NCBI GenBank assembly: GCA_029582165.1
Contig: CM055874.1
Location: forward strand, 27,426,883 to 27,490,882
Reading direction: 5' to 3'
Source of the DNA: Portulaca oleracea
Lineage: Eukaryota; Streptophyta; Magnoliopsida; Caryophyllales; Portulacaceae
Length of the DNA stretch: 64,000 bases
The notes beneath the pieces were generated by a model. It was not told where the DNA came from. It saw nothing but the letters and a program-made list of their open reading frames with translations, and made no database searches. Shown piece after piece: positions 44,920-55,820 of this stretch (position 1 is its first letter; each line of letters starts with the position of its first letter). Made by a program: the position numbers and the translations under genes.

Positions 44920-45510
44920 ACTTTGTTTCACACACCCATTTAATATTCGCTCCCGCCTCTTTCTCTCATACGTATCCATTTTAGTATTTCTCTTTTTCTC
45001 TCTCTTTCTCCCTCCCTTTTTCCAACCATATTTTACAAGTTTAATCGGGACTCTCTCTCTCACGCGCGCGCACACACATCCATTTTATATTCTCCCTCCA
45101 TATCTCTTTCTCATGCATCCATTTTAATATATCTTTCTCATGCATCCATTTTAATATATCTCTCTCACGCACCCATTTTAATCTCTCCCCTCCTCTCTCT
45201 CCACCATTCTTTGTCATGCAACTATTTTAATATTCTCTCTTTCTCAAATCACACCATACGATTTAAAAAAGGAAGTTTGACTTTACCAATTTCCAAGCAA
45301 ATTTTATTTTCTATGCATTTTTTTTACTTCAGCTAAACAAGGAAAAGAAAATTGAATGAAAAATTAATTTTTTTTCCTTCAAAATTTTACTTAAACCAAA
45401 TAATAAACAGAAACTTTATCTAAAATTCTTTTCCCTCCTAATTTTTTCCATGAGACTTCTCTTTCACGAGAATTTTTTTTCCACCGTTTTTTTCGCAGTC
45501 CAAACACATC
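44638..45510. mobile_element. Repeat family member with internal (CT)n, second copy
   Basis: The terminal inverted repeats ggtgtgtttggactgca and the complement of cgcagtccaaacacatc bound an 873-bp element. Inside are (tc)n at about 44870-44917, several catccattttaata(t/c) phrases, and the caaatcacaccata...aaacaaggaaaagaaa segment shared with 10490-10600. No clear target duplication was found, so the superfamily is undecided. Confidence 0.6.
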
Positions 45511-46001
45511 TAGTATTAGCTATTATGTGGTGCACAAATTTTGAAATCGATCTGGTCTGCCCCATGAATACTTCTTGAGAGAGGGGGCTTTAGGGCTTGT
45601 TCTTTAGAGCATTTCGAAAAAGTGCATCTTTATAGGTAGGCGCTGGTTAGTGTAAGTCGGTGCAGGTTATAGTAGGTGAGATAAATTTAAAATGTTATGA
45701 TATTTTTGTAATTATTGCATTAATATTTTATATCATTGTATATAACACAATACAATTATTATTAATTTTTATGATTACGTGTGAACTTAAGAAAATACAT
45801 AAAAGTTCATATACATTACATATAATACACATTTGACACAAGTTATGTACATATTTTTTTTTGATACCATGTAAATCATCTAATTGTGGCATGTGAACTA
45901 TCATAGTAAACGGATATTGTACAATAAAAATAAAGTTTTGGTATCTATTGTGTAAATTTGGTAATTCTTAGCAAATACTTACTTCCCTTCATATGACAAC
46001 G
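45511..46001. other. Gene-free AT-rich stretch
   Basis: Nothing beyond AT-rich sequence. The gaacgttcttt-like phrase cttgttctttagagcatttc near 45597 may be a decayed MITE end. Confidence 0.4.
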
Positions 46002-46009
46002 AATTTTAC

Positions 46010-46664
46010 TAGAGCTGGGAAAAGCTAACCCGACACGATTACCGACCTGAACCTAACACGATATTAAACGAGTTTAGGTATAAATTTTCAACCCGTTTAA
46101 TTAAACGGGTTGACACGGTAAATCCGTTTAATTAAATGGGTTAGGTTCAGGTTAGGATTTTTGACACAAAAAACACCTACTTAACCTGTTTAATTAGGCA
46201 TGTTAAATAGGTCAAGTCATTTACTCGATAATTGTTACCCAATTATACCGTTTATCAATAAATTTAGGTAAAAGTTACAATTAATACTCTTTGAAATATA
46301 CCTAAGACTTGTAATTGTATTATATTTATCTTTGACTATGAATTAAAAGTCATCTCCTTATATATATAACTCGAATTATATTACCACGCAAATTGTTGAG
46401 TATGGTATGTCATTATTTCGATCTTCGAATGAGTTGTTTTGTATAAATGAGTTAATGGTTAAATGGGTAACTTTATTCTAACATGTTTACTTAAATGGGT
46501 AAGCAAGTTAAAATAAGGTCAACCCGTTTAAAATTTAAACGGTAAACGGTTTCAATTTCTAACCCGTTTAATAAATGGGTTAGGTTCAGGTCGGAGAATT
46601 TTGAACCCGTTTAAATTTGACACGAACACGAACCCGACTCGACCTGACCTATTAGCCAGCTCTA
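46010..46664. mobile_element. Non-autonomous hAT element, 655 bp
   Basis: The ends are tagagctggg and the complement of gccagctcta. An exact 8-bp duplication aattttac lies at 46002-46009 and 46665-46672. The interior is full of aacccgttt / aaacgggtt and cgacctgac phrases that pair with each other. No transposase. Confidence 0.9.
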
Positions 46665-46682
46665 AATTTTACAGGTCCCCAA

Positions 46683-46933
46683 GGCTCCGTTCTTTTATGT
46701 GGTAGGTTGTAGTGCGGTACCACACCGCACCGCACTCTTTAATTTCTATCACATTTCACCACACTTTACCACAATCCTTACCAATGTATTTTTTTACTTT
46801 TTCCCTTTGTTTTTCACATTCTCTCTCCTTACCAACTCACCTACCACAACTCATCAAATTTCACCGCCCTTTTTTAAATTCCACTGCACTGTATCATTAC
46901 CACACTGCACCTACCCTATAAAAGAACGAAGCC
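46683..46933. mobile_element. Harbinger-like MITE, 251 bp
   Basis: The ends ggctccgttcttttatgtgg and the complement of ctataaaagaacgaagcc are inverted; the interior has ggtaccacaccgcaccgcac. Flanking trinucleotides are caa and tta, so the target duplication is not preserved. It starts only 10 bp beyond the hAT element's duplication. Confidence 0.78.
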
Positions 46934-47209
46934 TTAAGATTGATTCATTGCTTCTTAATCACGAATATCATAGATTATGACGTTGAAAAGAATTACAACA
47001 TCGGGTGGTCTTTCTGAAATCAAATAATGACTAGGAGGTACCATCATTTGGTGAAACTATTTTTGCGTACGCCAAGTTTTCAAAACCCATTTATGGGTAT
47101 TCTTAATTTTTGGATTTATTGATTCTAAGATACATTTCAAGTTAAAGTGTTGAAGTTTTCGATTGGTTTTAGGCGGGAAGTGGATTCTTCAGTTTACTGA
47201 AATACCCTT
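46934..47209. other. Gene-free stretch
   Basis: No feature recognised between the MITE and the possible promoter at 47211. Confidence 0.5.
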
Positions 47210-47210
47210 T

Positions 47211-47360
47211 GGTTATAAAACCTAAATTTTATTCTTATTTGGTGTTATAAAAAAGAAGGCCCCTCTCTCTTTATTAATTCGACCTCCATCTCAAAGCAGC
47301 AGCAGTGGAAGCCATTGGAAGGAAGTTATGGAAAACATAGTGAAGGTAATGCATTTGCTA
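47211..47360 (+). other. Possible promoter and tiny first exon
   Basis: ggttataaaacc (TATA-like, 47211-47222) is followed by a CT/CAGCAG leader, an ATG at 47328 (MENIVK) and a good splice donor, aag|gtaatg, at 47346. An acceptor-like tgcatgtgcag near 47696 would lead to a stop after two codons. I see no further exons, so this is either the start of a disrupted gene or a non-coding transcript. Confidence 0.25.
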
Positions 47361-48234
47361 ACTGGATGCTATCATTGTTTCAAAAATTTTATGGGGCAAC
47401 TTGTATCTTATCCATCTCTCTCTTGTATCTGTCTATTTCCCTGTTTTTGAGAAGTTTGAACTTTGGGCAGTTGAATGAACCCTGAAATTGTATGGCTCAG
47501 TTGCAAATTTTGAAAACCCACTTGCGCTTGAAAACTATGTTTTTCTTAGTTTATAATTGTATGTATTTTTGGTTGATTGAGGATGGAAATTAGTGTTCAT
47601 TGTAATTAGGGTTTGTGCCTGGATGGAAACGTCAGTTAAGGATTTGATTGAGGATGGAAAAGCTTCTAATTTAGGGTTTGATGCTTGCATGTGCAGAATT
47701 TGTAGATTGATTGGGGCGTGGTGTTTGCATTTGTATACAAACAGTTAGAATGGTGAGTTCTTCCTCAAGGAGTTGTCGTTCGGTTTATAATGAGGATGAA
47801 ATCATGGTTTGTTGAAGATGCAATGTTGTTGCAACCTGAAGATTAAAACCTTGGTGGGATGCATGAAAGTTGAGGGTAGTTACCACTTAACTACCATCAC
47901 TTTAATGTGAAAAATGTTAACTTAAAAAGAAAAAACAAAATTCATATATATAGGTTAAAAATATTAATACACAACTAAACAATATACATTAATTTTTTAA
48001 AAATAATATTTCATTAGTTACTATTTCTCTCACCGAATTTACTAATCAAATATATCGGTATTATCATATAAAAAAGATATATTAAAGTAAATTTTAAAAG
48101 ATATTAAAGTGTAAAACTCTTATAAAAACCTATATTATTGTTCTATGGAACATAATGATAGTAAATAAATATTAAAGCTATAACATATTGTTATTTCGAC
48201 AATATACCTAGATTTTCATTTTTACAATCATAAA
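47361..48234. other. Gene-free AT-rich stretch
   Basis: Intron-like T-rich sequence to about 47900, then AT-rich sequence. No coding domain. Confidence 0.5.
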
Positions 48235-48523
48235 AAGGGATTTTGGCTCCAATTAATTTGTACTCATAGGCAAGTGATTGAAAATAATCCAAACATACTT
48301 TTTAGTTGACACTATGTTAAACATTTAACCTATTTACTGTCACTAAAAATTTTTTTATTTTAAGCACTAAATTTTGGATTTTTGATTGCTAAAAATAGAA
48401 AAAAAAACATTTAGTGACAGTAAATAGATTAAAGAATTAGCACAGTGTCAGCCAATAAAATCAGTTTGGATTACTTTCAGTGACTCGCCTATGAGTACAA
48501 ATTAATTGGCGTCAAAACCCCTT
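48235..48523. mobile_element. Foldback MITE with about 125-bp arms, 289 bp
   Basis: Almost the whole element is an inverted repeat. The left arm aagggattttggctccaatt, then aatttgtactcataggc, is mirrored by the right arm gcctatgagtacaaattaat, then tggcgtcaaaacccctt. Pairing continues to ctatttactgtcactaaa around the centre. No target duplication was recognised; Mutator-like foldback is possible. Confidence 0.8.
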
Positions 48524-48704
48524 CAAAAATTTAATATTAAAGAAATATTTACATTAAGAAAATATATCATACTATGATAGTGCAATTATTTTCTAAAATA
48601 TTAATTCTAAACTTATAATTTACTCTTAAAAATAATTTAGATAAATTAATAAAAAAATTACCGGATATCGCACATGGACTCAAAAGCTAAATAGTTTATT
48701 GAAA

Positions 48705-48984
48705 TGATTCGTTCTTTTATACGGTTCGTGCGGTGTGGTAATGGTGTGGTGCGATGGAATTTGAAAAAGTATGGTGAGTTGCAATGAGTTGTGGTGAGGG
48801 TTGTGGTAGATGGGATAGGTGAAGAGAGAGAATGTGAAAAATAGAGGACAAAAGTGAGGAGAGAGAAAAGGGAATAAATATATTGATAATGATTATGGTG
48901 TAGTGTGGTGAAGTGTAGTAGAAATTAAAGCGTATGTTGCGGTATGATACCGCACCACAACCTTGCACATAAAAGAACAAAGCC
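48705..48984. mobile_element. Harbinger-like MITE, 280 bp
   Basis: The right end cataaaagaacaaagcc pairs with the partly decayed left end tgattcgttcttttatacgg. taa follows on the right. The interior is rich in gtggtg with gataccgcaccaca. Confidence 0.7.
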
Positions 48985-49740
48985 TAAATTTTCTCCTTGA
49001 CAAAGAATCTTTATTATACGCTCTTCATTCCCTCTAGAATGATTTCATACATGAATATTAATTAGCAAAATGAAGCTAGGTGCACCGCGCTGACCAGTTA
49101 GAAATAACAATATTTTATTTCCTCACTTGCACACTCTCTACACTCTCTCTTTCAAAATGAGAGAGAAACTCTCATAAGAGAAATAATATCTCTAGCTCAA
49201 AATTTATTACCAACATTTATCACTCAACAACCTACTTTTTCGTTAATTCTGCTCATTCCCTGACTACTCGTTTACTTTGGCGTAGACTGACAAGGGACAG
49301 AGAATTCGCCGGAGTTAAGCGTGTTTCTTGGAATCCTTTGGAGAAGGAGATCTCCAGGAGTCAGAATTCACAGAGTTGGAGCATGGGGAACCCAAAAAAT
49401 CCTTCAGAATGACGTCTGTGGTAGGCTTTAGGGCAACTATGGAAGTACTGAAGATACGCGGATGTGAGAGGGGATCGAAGAAGAGTTTAATGGCCAAGGT
49501 AACATACGTCAGTATTAATGGGTATTTATGTTGATGGGATGGCCTCCGACGATCGAGATATCTACTGATAACCATTTACTCAAGGCTATAGGTGGAGTTA
49601 CTATCTGAAGGAGTTCTTATAGGGGTGGATATACATCAAATCGTTATTAGGTGCCATTTTTGGCTATAAAAAGAGCCTTTAGTTATGGAAAAGGTCAAAC
49701 CCTATTCGCCTCCCCATAAAAAAGGAAATTTGCAAAAAAG
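48985..49740. other. Left flank of the nested block
   Basis: A 68-codon plus-strand frame (49328-49534) lies here, with no recognised domain. Part of this stretch may be the 5' leader of the LINE that is interrupted at 49777; its exact start is not visible. Confidence 0.35.
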
Positions 49741-50054
49741 ATGGGAACCTACCATCCTAATATCAAAACCATGTTCTGATGTATGCGAGGTCACAAAGAT
49801 CAGAGTTTGACCTCACAGACACCACACGAGTATCTCCCCTTTGTGCTGCTGGGACTTAACAAAAGCTAATTGGATGCAATTAGCTGGAATGGATGATAAA
49901 CCAATAAGGAATAAAAGGATAGACTTGTGCTCGAGCTGATATAGACACACCACAACAAGAACTACAATGGCAAGGGCTTGTTTATCTCAGTGGATACAAA
50001 CACACCACCACATAAACAATCAAGCTCTACACACACCCACTACAAAAAAAGTGA

Positions 50055-50310
50055 CTTTTACCAACAGATTATTAGTGACAGATATTTTATCTGTTGGTAA
50101 AAGTGTTTATTTACCAACAAATTAGGTATGTGTTGGTATTATTAATAATTTACCAACACTTATATTATCTGTTGGTAAAATAATTTTAGTAACAACAGAT
50201 GAAAATTTAACTGTTGGCATTATTTTTATGATACCAACACTTATAGTATCTGTCGGTAAAAATAATTTTGTACCAACAGATAAAAACTCACTGTTGGTAT
50301 TATTGTAACA
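50055..50310. repeat. CACTA left subterminal repeats
   Basis: About a dozen copies of accaaca(g/c) or tgttggta in both orientations (for example 50060, 50088, 50112, 50168, 50270). In known CACTA elements such arrays bind the transposon-encoded proteins. Confidence 0.85.
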
Positions 50311-50329
50311 CTTCAGGCGCCGTACCATT

Positions 50330-51470
50330 GAATAAAAAAACAAGGCTAAAAGTCTAAAACACTACAAACTGATAGCCCTAACAAAGTTCAATCGCACAAC
50401 TGGGCTTCCTCAAATCCAACACTAGTTTCTTCCTTCCCAACTCCCTGAAATCGCAACAGTTCGATTCCCCAACTCCGTCTGGCTCAATTATCGCTCAATT
50501 TACTTGCCCTAATCAATTGTTCTTACTATTAGTGTTGTTCTTCTTTGCCGTCGTCATCCCCCATCTTCTCGGTCGTCCATCATCTGCTCGCCGTCGCCGC
50601 TCTGACGGTATGCTAATTGTTGTTTGAATCAAATTTCTGGTTTCTGGTTTCTTTTGGTTTCTTTTGTGTGTATACTTATTGCTGTTTGAATCGAATTTCT
50701 GGTTTCTGGTTTCTTTTGGTTTCTTTTGTGTGTACACTAATATAGGGTATGCCACCTCTTGTCTGTTTTCTTCTGCTCCTTTAATTTATTTCAGGTGCTG
50801 TAACTTTATTTATTTCTTCTGTTATATTCTTATTTCACATTGATTGAATTCAGTCTGACGTAATTCCGACTACTTGGATGATCTGTATGAGAAATAGCTT
50901 TCAATTTTGATTATTTACTGTATACAGTTCATTCATTTTGCTCGATATTGCCATAATAAGATTGCGCCAGAGATGGTGGGATTTCGCATATGAATGTGCT
51001 GAGTTTCATTCATTCCTTAGCTATAGTACTCCTGGATCCATAAATTTATAATGGCTCTACTTGCATATTGGTGTCACAAAATTAAGAGTGTAAATAACAT
51101 ATGCCCAAACTACCTTTCAAGTTAGTGACATTTTATCTATCATTATTATGAAAGATTTATTCGCACTTTTTTGTTTTAACTTTAAGGCATAAAAATTTAT
51201 TTTGTTATTTACTCTTACGAAATATGTTGATTTCTTCTGTATGTTATTTTTCTGCTTATTTATTTCTTTCCATGTTTGTCTGGACAGGTTTCTTATTTGG
51301 CCTTGCACTTCCCAGAGCTAAAATCGCTGTGCAGTTGTGATATATAGTCCTTAAGTTGGTTTTCTGTGGCATGGTATTGACCGAATAGTGATACAACATC
51401 CTTATCAAGAAATAAATTCAATATATATGTGAATGTATTGTCACTAATTGCTACTTTTTTTGATTTTTCT
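50330..51470 (+). other. CACTA interior, leader-like and intron-like
   Basis: CT-rich leader-like sequence with cgccgtcgccgctctgacg|gtatgc, a possible exon end at 50607, followed by T-rich sequence. A 63-bp imperfect tandem repeat (tgtttgaatc(a/g)aatttctgg ... ttttgtgtgta) lies at 50620-50740. The exon-like segment after 51289 (open phrase FLFGLALPRAKIAVQ) is unassigned. Confidence 0.4.
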
Positions 51471-51479
51471 AATGTTCAG

Positions 51480-51568
51480 GTATGCCATATATAGAGTACC
51501 CACTGGGCCAACATTGAGAGATTCAGATGCCTGTTTATTGACCTATCACTCCCTATACACACCTGAAG
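51480..51568 (+). pseudogene. Captured exon, probably DUF789 family
   Basis: Bounded by ttcag| and |gttggtaa. It encodes YAIYRVPTGPTLRDSDACLL and TYHSLYTPEG, which resembles the Y.IYRIP.GPTL.DLDACFLT.HSL block of plant DUF789 proteins (function unknown). The match is from memory of that motif. It would be a single exon fragment of a host gene carried by the CACTA element. Confidence 0.5.
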
Positions 51569-52764
51569 GTTGGTAAAAACTTTAACATTGCTCTGTAATG
51601 TTTAACATTGACAAATTTAGAAGTATAGTAAAAAGAAAGAACAGGACTAGCCTTGTCAGCCAAAGTTTCACGACAATAGGGTTGTTCACGTTCAAGATAC
51701 TCAAACAAAAGGTAACTGTGCTCGTTTGCGTGCTGAAGAGGAGGTATTATAGTTCTTTGTTGATAGTATTATGATATTTCTAATTGTGTACTTAAGAGGA
51801 GGACTAATTGATTTTTCTGACACTACTTCTCTTTTCAACACTTCATCCTATTAACTTTCTTGTAGTCATCTTAAATTTCTAATTGAATTCTTTTTGGGAG
51901 TTTTGGAGAATCTGATGCATTACAAAGGTAATTTCCAAGCTATTCAAGAGGCAAGCTCTTATTTTTGGAAGGTAATTTCTTAAATTTCTAATTGCGTGCT
52001 GAGGTTTGGAGAATATGATGCATTACATGTTTCTAATAATTCAACAAATAAATCCTATTAAGGATGAAGCTACATGGTGGTTTCAAGAAGAAAGACCCAA
52101 TTTGGGGCTTATGATTTTCTCTGCCTCCCTCTTCTTCATTCTTCTGCTCTTCCTTTCCACTTACATTCCTTTTTCATGTTCTCTCATAGAACTTGTTCCA
52201 TATGTCTACACAACTAGAAACATTGAGTCAAAGAAACATTTCCTGTCAGACTTTGGTGGCTGAAAGGGAGGGCCTTGTAATATATCATGCAAACAAATCA
52301 TGTATTTTGAACTTGAAATTTTTCTCGATGAATTAAGATTATTGAACAGGTACTACTATAAATCGGTGGTTTTACGTGCGTGCCATTGTCAAGAACTGTC
52401 GCTGTTGTGGTGAATTGGCAATCAACTATGTCAACTTCATTATACTCGGAGTTTTTCAAAAGTTCTGCTTTCAGGTGAAGTTTTTAGGTGAATTATAGTT
52501 CATACGCACACCGCAAATGTCCCCTGAACGATGCAAAGTATATTGTACATATGGAAGGCTGCTTAGGTCTACCATATGCATTAAAATATGTCAACCTTTT
52601 ATTATTGATAGATTGATTTATGATGAAGTTTATATATAGTAAATACCATGATTTTTTTGGTAAAATTGAACACCTTTAAAGACTTAGGTAGATACTCGTC
52701 CAAGGGGTAGCATATAACTCACACAATGATCCATACTGAAAATGTAGTTGTTCTTATTGATCAG

Positions 52765-52860
52765 GGATCTTGGATAGTGAAGCAAAGTGTTGGAAAGAAG
52801 GCATGCTCAGTAGGTCAAGCACTTGAGGTGCGTCATTTTTGTGGCAAGAACTACTTGGAG
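52765..52860 (+). pseudogene. Captured exon of an EDR2-like gene (DUF1336)
   Basis: The acceptor gatcag| precedes GSWIVKQSVGKKACSVGQAL, then EVRHFCGKNYLE, before the donor |gttaat. This is the hallmark GSWIVKQSVGKKACL.GQALE block of the EDR2 C-terminal domain (DUF1336) of plant ENHANCED DISEASE RESISTANCE 2-type lipid-binding proteins. It has 32 codons and no stop, and it is in register with the next exon. Confidence 0.88.
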
Positions 52861-52999
52861 GTTAATTAATTAATTCTCTTCATTAATTCACATATTCATG
52901 TGTAAAATTAATCAGATCAAATCAAATCCTTGGATTTGTAATTCTTGAAAGTTTTCATCATGGTATATATCCTAATGAACACTATGGACGTTTATTCAG

Positions 53000-53101
53000 C
53001 TTGACATCGATGTGGCATCCTCGACATTAGTAAGGGGAGTTGTCAGTCTAGTTCTGGGCTACCTCAACAATTTGGTCGTAGAAATGGCTATTCTAATAAA
53101 G
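53000..53101 (+). pseudogene. Next captured EDR2-like exon
   Basis: After ttcag| it encodes LDIDVASSTLVRGVVSLVLG then YLNNLVVEMAILIK, ending at |gtatat. It continues the DUF1336 domain directly from the exon at 52765-52860 (family: LELDIDVGSSTVARGVVSLV..GYL..LVVEMAFLI). The intron between them (139 bp) is retained, so genomic DNA rather than cDNA was captured. The rest of the gene, including PH and START domains, is not seen. Confidence 0.88.
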
Positions 53102-54097
53102 GTATATATAATCACAACACTACAAATTTATGTGATTTTTTAATATGTTTTTCGAGATGTTCAGAAAAAATTAATATTGCATATTTTGGGTGAAGTTTTC
53201 AAGTGAAGTTTTCATTAAAAGAAATCAGAACAGAACTATGTGACATTGCATATTTGGGTGCCAAAATTCTAGAAGAAATCAGATAAGAATTGTGTCACTA
53301 ACCTTCTGATATGGGAAATTACTATATTCTGCTATTGCTTTGCACTCAAGCTTTCTCCGCTGTTTGGGTGTGTTTGCTGGAAATTTTTCTTAATGAGTTT
53401 ATGGTTTGTGTTGACATTATGGCCATAGAAGTCCCCTATGTTCATGATATTTGCTACTAGTTGTGGTTTGTTTGCTGAGTTTTTTTTGGTTGTAATTGAT
53501 TAGTTGGGGTGCTTGAAACTAGTGGGAGTGATGATAAGGTGTGGTAATAGAGTAATTTGCACAAGCTATTAGGTATGATTTTGGTGCCACAAACAACTCT
53601 GTCAATCTATTGCTACTGCCTTAGCTTTGTGTTTGTGTTGTTGCTAGTCCCGTCTGGCACCAAATGTTGCTCCTGTGCACTGGTTATCGCTGGAGACACA
53701 ATTCTGGCAACCAAATACTCGCTACAGCCGCTGGAAATTAACAGTTTGCTTCTGAATTTGTAGGTAATTTTATGATTCTTATTTTAGTTTCTGATTTAGT
53801 TATCTAGAGTTTCATTTCAAGTGCTATTTCCAAATTTAATTGGAATTTGATTTCGTATATTGATGAACGCAATCAGTACCAATTAGGTCTATTTTTGGAT
53901 TGATTTTGAAGTTTCAATTTCTGTTTGAAGGGACATTTATTTATGGTGATAGAGGAGGATCATTGCATGATTGACAGTGTCATGAGCTTGTGGCTAACTG
54001 TTAATTGTAACATAAGATGGTTGATCCATGAGTTTCAGGAATGGAGATTTCAAATTACCTTAGGGTATAAGACAGTTGACTTCTTGTAAATTTGCAG

Positions 54098-54208
54098 GGG
54101 AAAGCGAAAGATATTTACAATTTGTTTGAAGATGATTCCAATGTCGATGACGATAAATTTTATGAAGGTATCATTGAAGAAAATGTAGACGGAAAACATT
54201 TAATTTAG
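54098..54208 (+). other. Possible last exon inside the CACTA element
   Basis: After tttgcag| there are 36 codons (GKAKDIYNLFEDDSNVDDDK ... DGKHLI) and a TAG. It is acidic. It could be the end of a transposon-encoded protein or of another captured gene; I cannot tell which. Confidence 0.35.
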
Positions 54209-54504
54209 GCTCTACTCTTTGTTTTAAATATTACTCTTGTATATTTTAAATTTGATTTGAGGAATTATTGAGTTTTATTTTGGTACTTTTCATTAATTGG
54301 GTGAAATTTCAATTTAGACATCATGTATTTTATATTTATAGTTCAGAACATCCAATGAATGAAATTTCAGATTTTTCTAGTATTGTAACTAAATTAATTG
54401 TTTGTGCACAACGGGTATGGTATATGGTAATCATATATTTGTAAACTGTATATGATTATCTTCATTATTTCCAGTAGATATTTAAATTTTTGAATTGCGT
54501 TAAT

Positions 54505-54870
54505 TGTATTACCAACAGACATATTTGTTGGTAATGTCTATTAAACTGGGAGGGAAATGTATTACCGACAGATAAAGTGTGTGGGGAATATTTTAACCAC
54601 CTACAAATACATATCCCAACATTTACATTTGTTGGTAAAGGTGATGTATTTCCAACAAACATTAACTGTTGGTATTACATTTCCAATAACAACAGAACCA
54701 AACTGTTGGCATTAATTAGCAATACCAACAGAACACAATATCTGTTGGTAATACTTTTACAATCAGGTTTATTTCCAACAGGCTAGTGATAGATATTTAT
54801 CTGTTGGTAATACTTTGTACCAACAGATATTGTACTTTTACCAACAGATAAGCCTTGTTGGTAAAAGTCA
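54505..54870. repeat. CACTA right subterminal repeats
   Basis: About fifteen copies of accaacag(a/c) / tctgttggta in both orientations up to the right end, denser than on the left. Confidence 0.85.
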
Positions 54871-55820
54871 TTTTTTTTTGTAGGAATGCAAATCCTAGAT
54901 ACTGAAGTAGACTTAGCCAATTGAGAGTTTACTGTCACTCACAAACGAGAGGCTCAACAAGGCACTCAAAATGCTATTCAAATCACTGATTAGTTCTTAC
55001 AAGCAAGCTATATATACCTAATCCTTGATCAGTTCAATTAGAGGTTTCCTAAACATGAAGAAACCTGCTAATCTTCCTTAGCTAATTCTAAACTGACTTC
55101 TACTAACTTAATACATCATAATATATTACTTCCTAACTAAAAACGTCCAGCTTACATAAATAATACAAAAGAAATACATGCTTGCTTTTGATTGGAACAA
55201 AACCAAGGTAAAAGTGAAAATGAGCCAATAGAAACATTTCCTATGCTAGAAGGTAATTGATCTCTCTCTTCAAAGATACTATGATGCTAACTCATCAAAC
55301 TGAGCTAGAAAAGCCTCAACAACTCGAGCTTGATGGTAAAAGACTCAAATACCATCCATTGTAATTGCTTGAACTGGAATTGTTGTAACTGGAACTTGTT
55401 GACCTGATGTTGTACATTGGATTGCAGAAAACAACCCAGCATTTTGTTTCACTACAGTCCAATGTAGTTTGAAGTAAACTCCTCAAGGATTTCCAACCCA
55501 TCAAGAAACCTCATTTTGTTTGAGAATCGACCATGTACTTGCAAAATTGAAAACATTTGTCAGAACTGGAAAATTAACAAATCTGGCAAAATTTGAACTT
55601 GTGACCCTTGCTGATCTGGTGTTGAATCTTGATGCTATTGGACTTGGACATGCCTACACTGGCTTGGACCTTACAGCTGACAAGCCAATGGACAAAATTC
55701 TCCTAGGGAAGCTTGGTTGAATCTTCCTCAATCCAAAGATATGGGATCGAAAAAAAGCTTCCTCGAAACTGTGCTGTTGCTGCTGCTGATTAGTACCATT
55801 TTGAAAATTATAAAACACTC

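Larger units (their letters stand above)
50038..54883. mobile_element. CACTA (En/Spm) element carrying host gene fragments
   Basis: The left end cactacaaaaaaagtgac and right end gtcatttttttttgtag are inverted. Both ends contain dense copies of accaacagat / atctgttggt. The intact 5' LTR at about 60745 shows the empty site (acacaccactaggaatgg). The final tg of the element and the right-hand target duplication are missing, as expected if about 10 bp were deleted between two tag triplets. No transposase was recognised. Instead the interior has exon-like pieces of at least two host genes, with introns retained. Confidence 0.9.

Noticed and set aside
46699..46980. 93-codon frame with many Thr/Phe/His
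   Set aside because: It spans a Harbinger-like MITE from end to end; the similar frames at 37699-38097 and 48717-48980 are the same artefact.
52006..52263. 85-codon frame with a hydrophobic stretch inside the CACTA element
   Set aside because: It starts inside an intron-like segment, has no family resemblance that I can see, and does not join the flanking captured exons.
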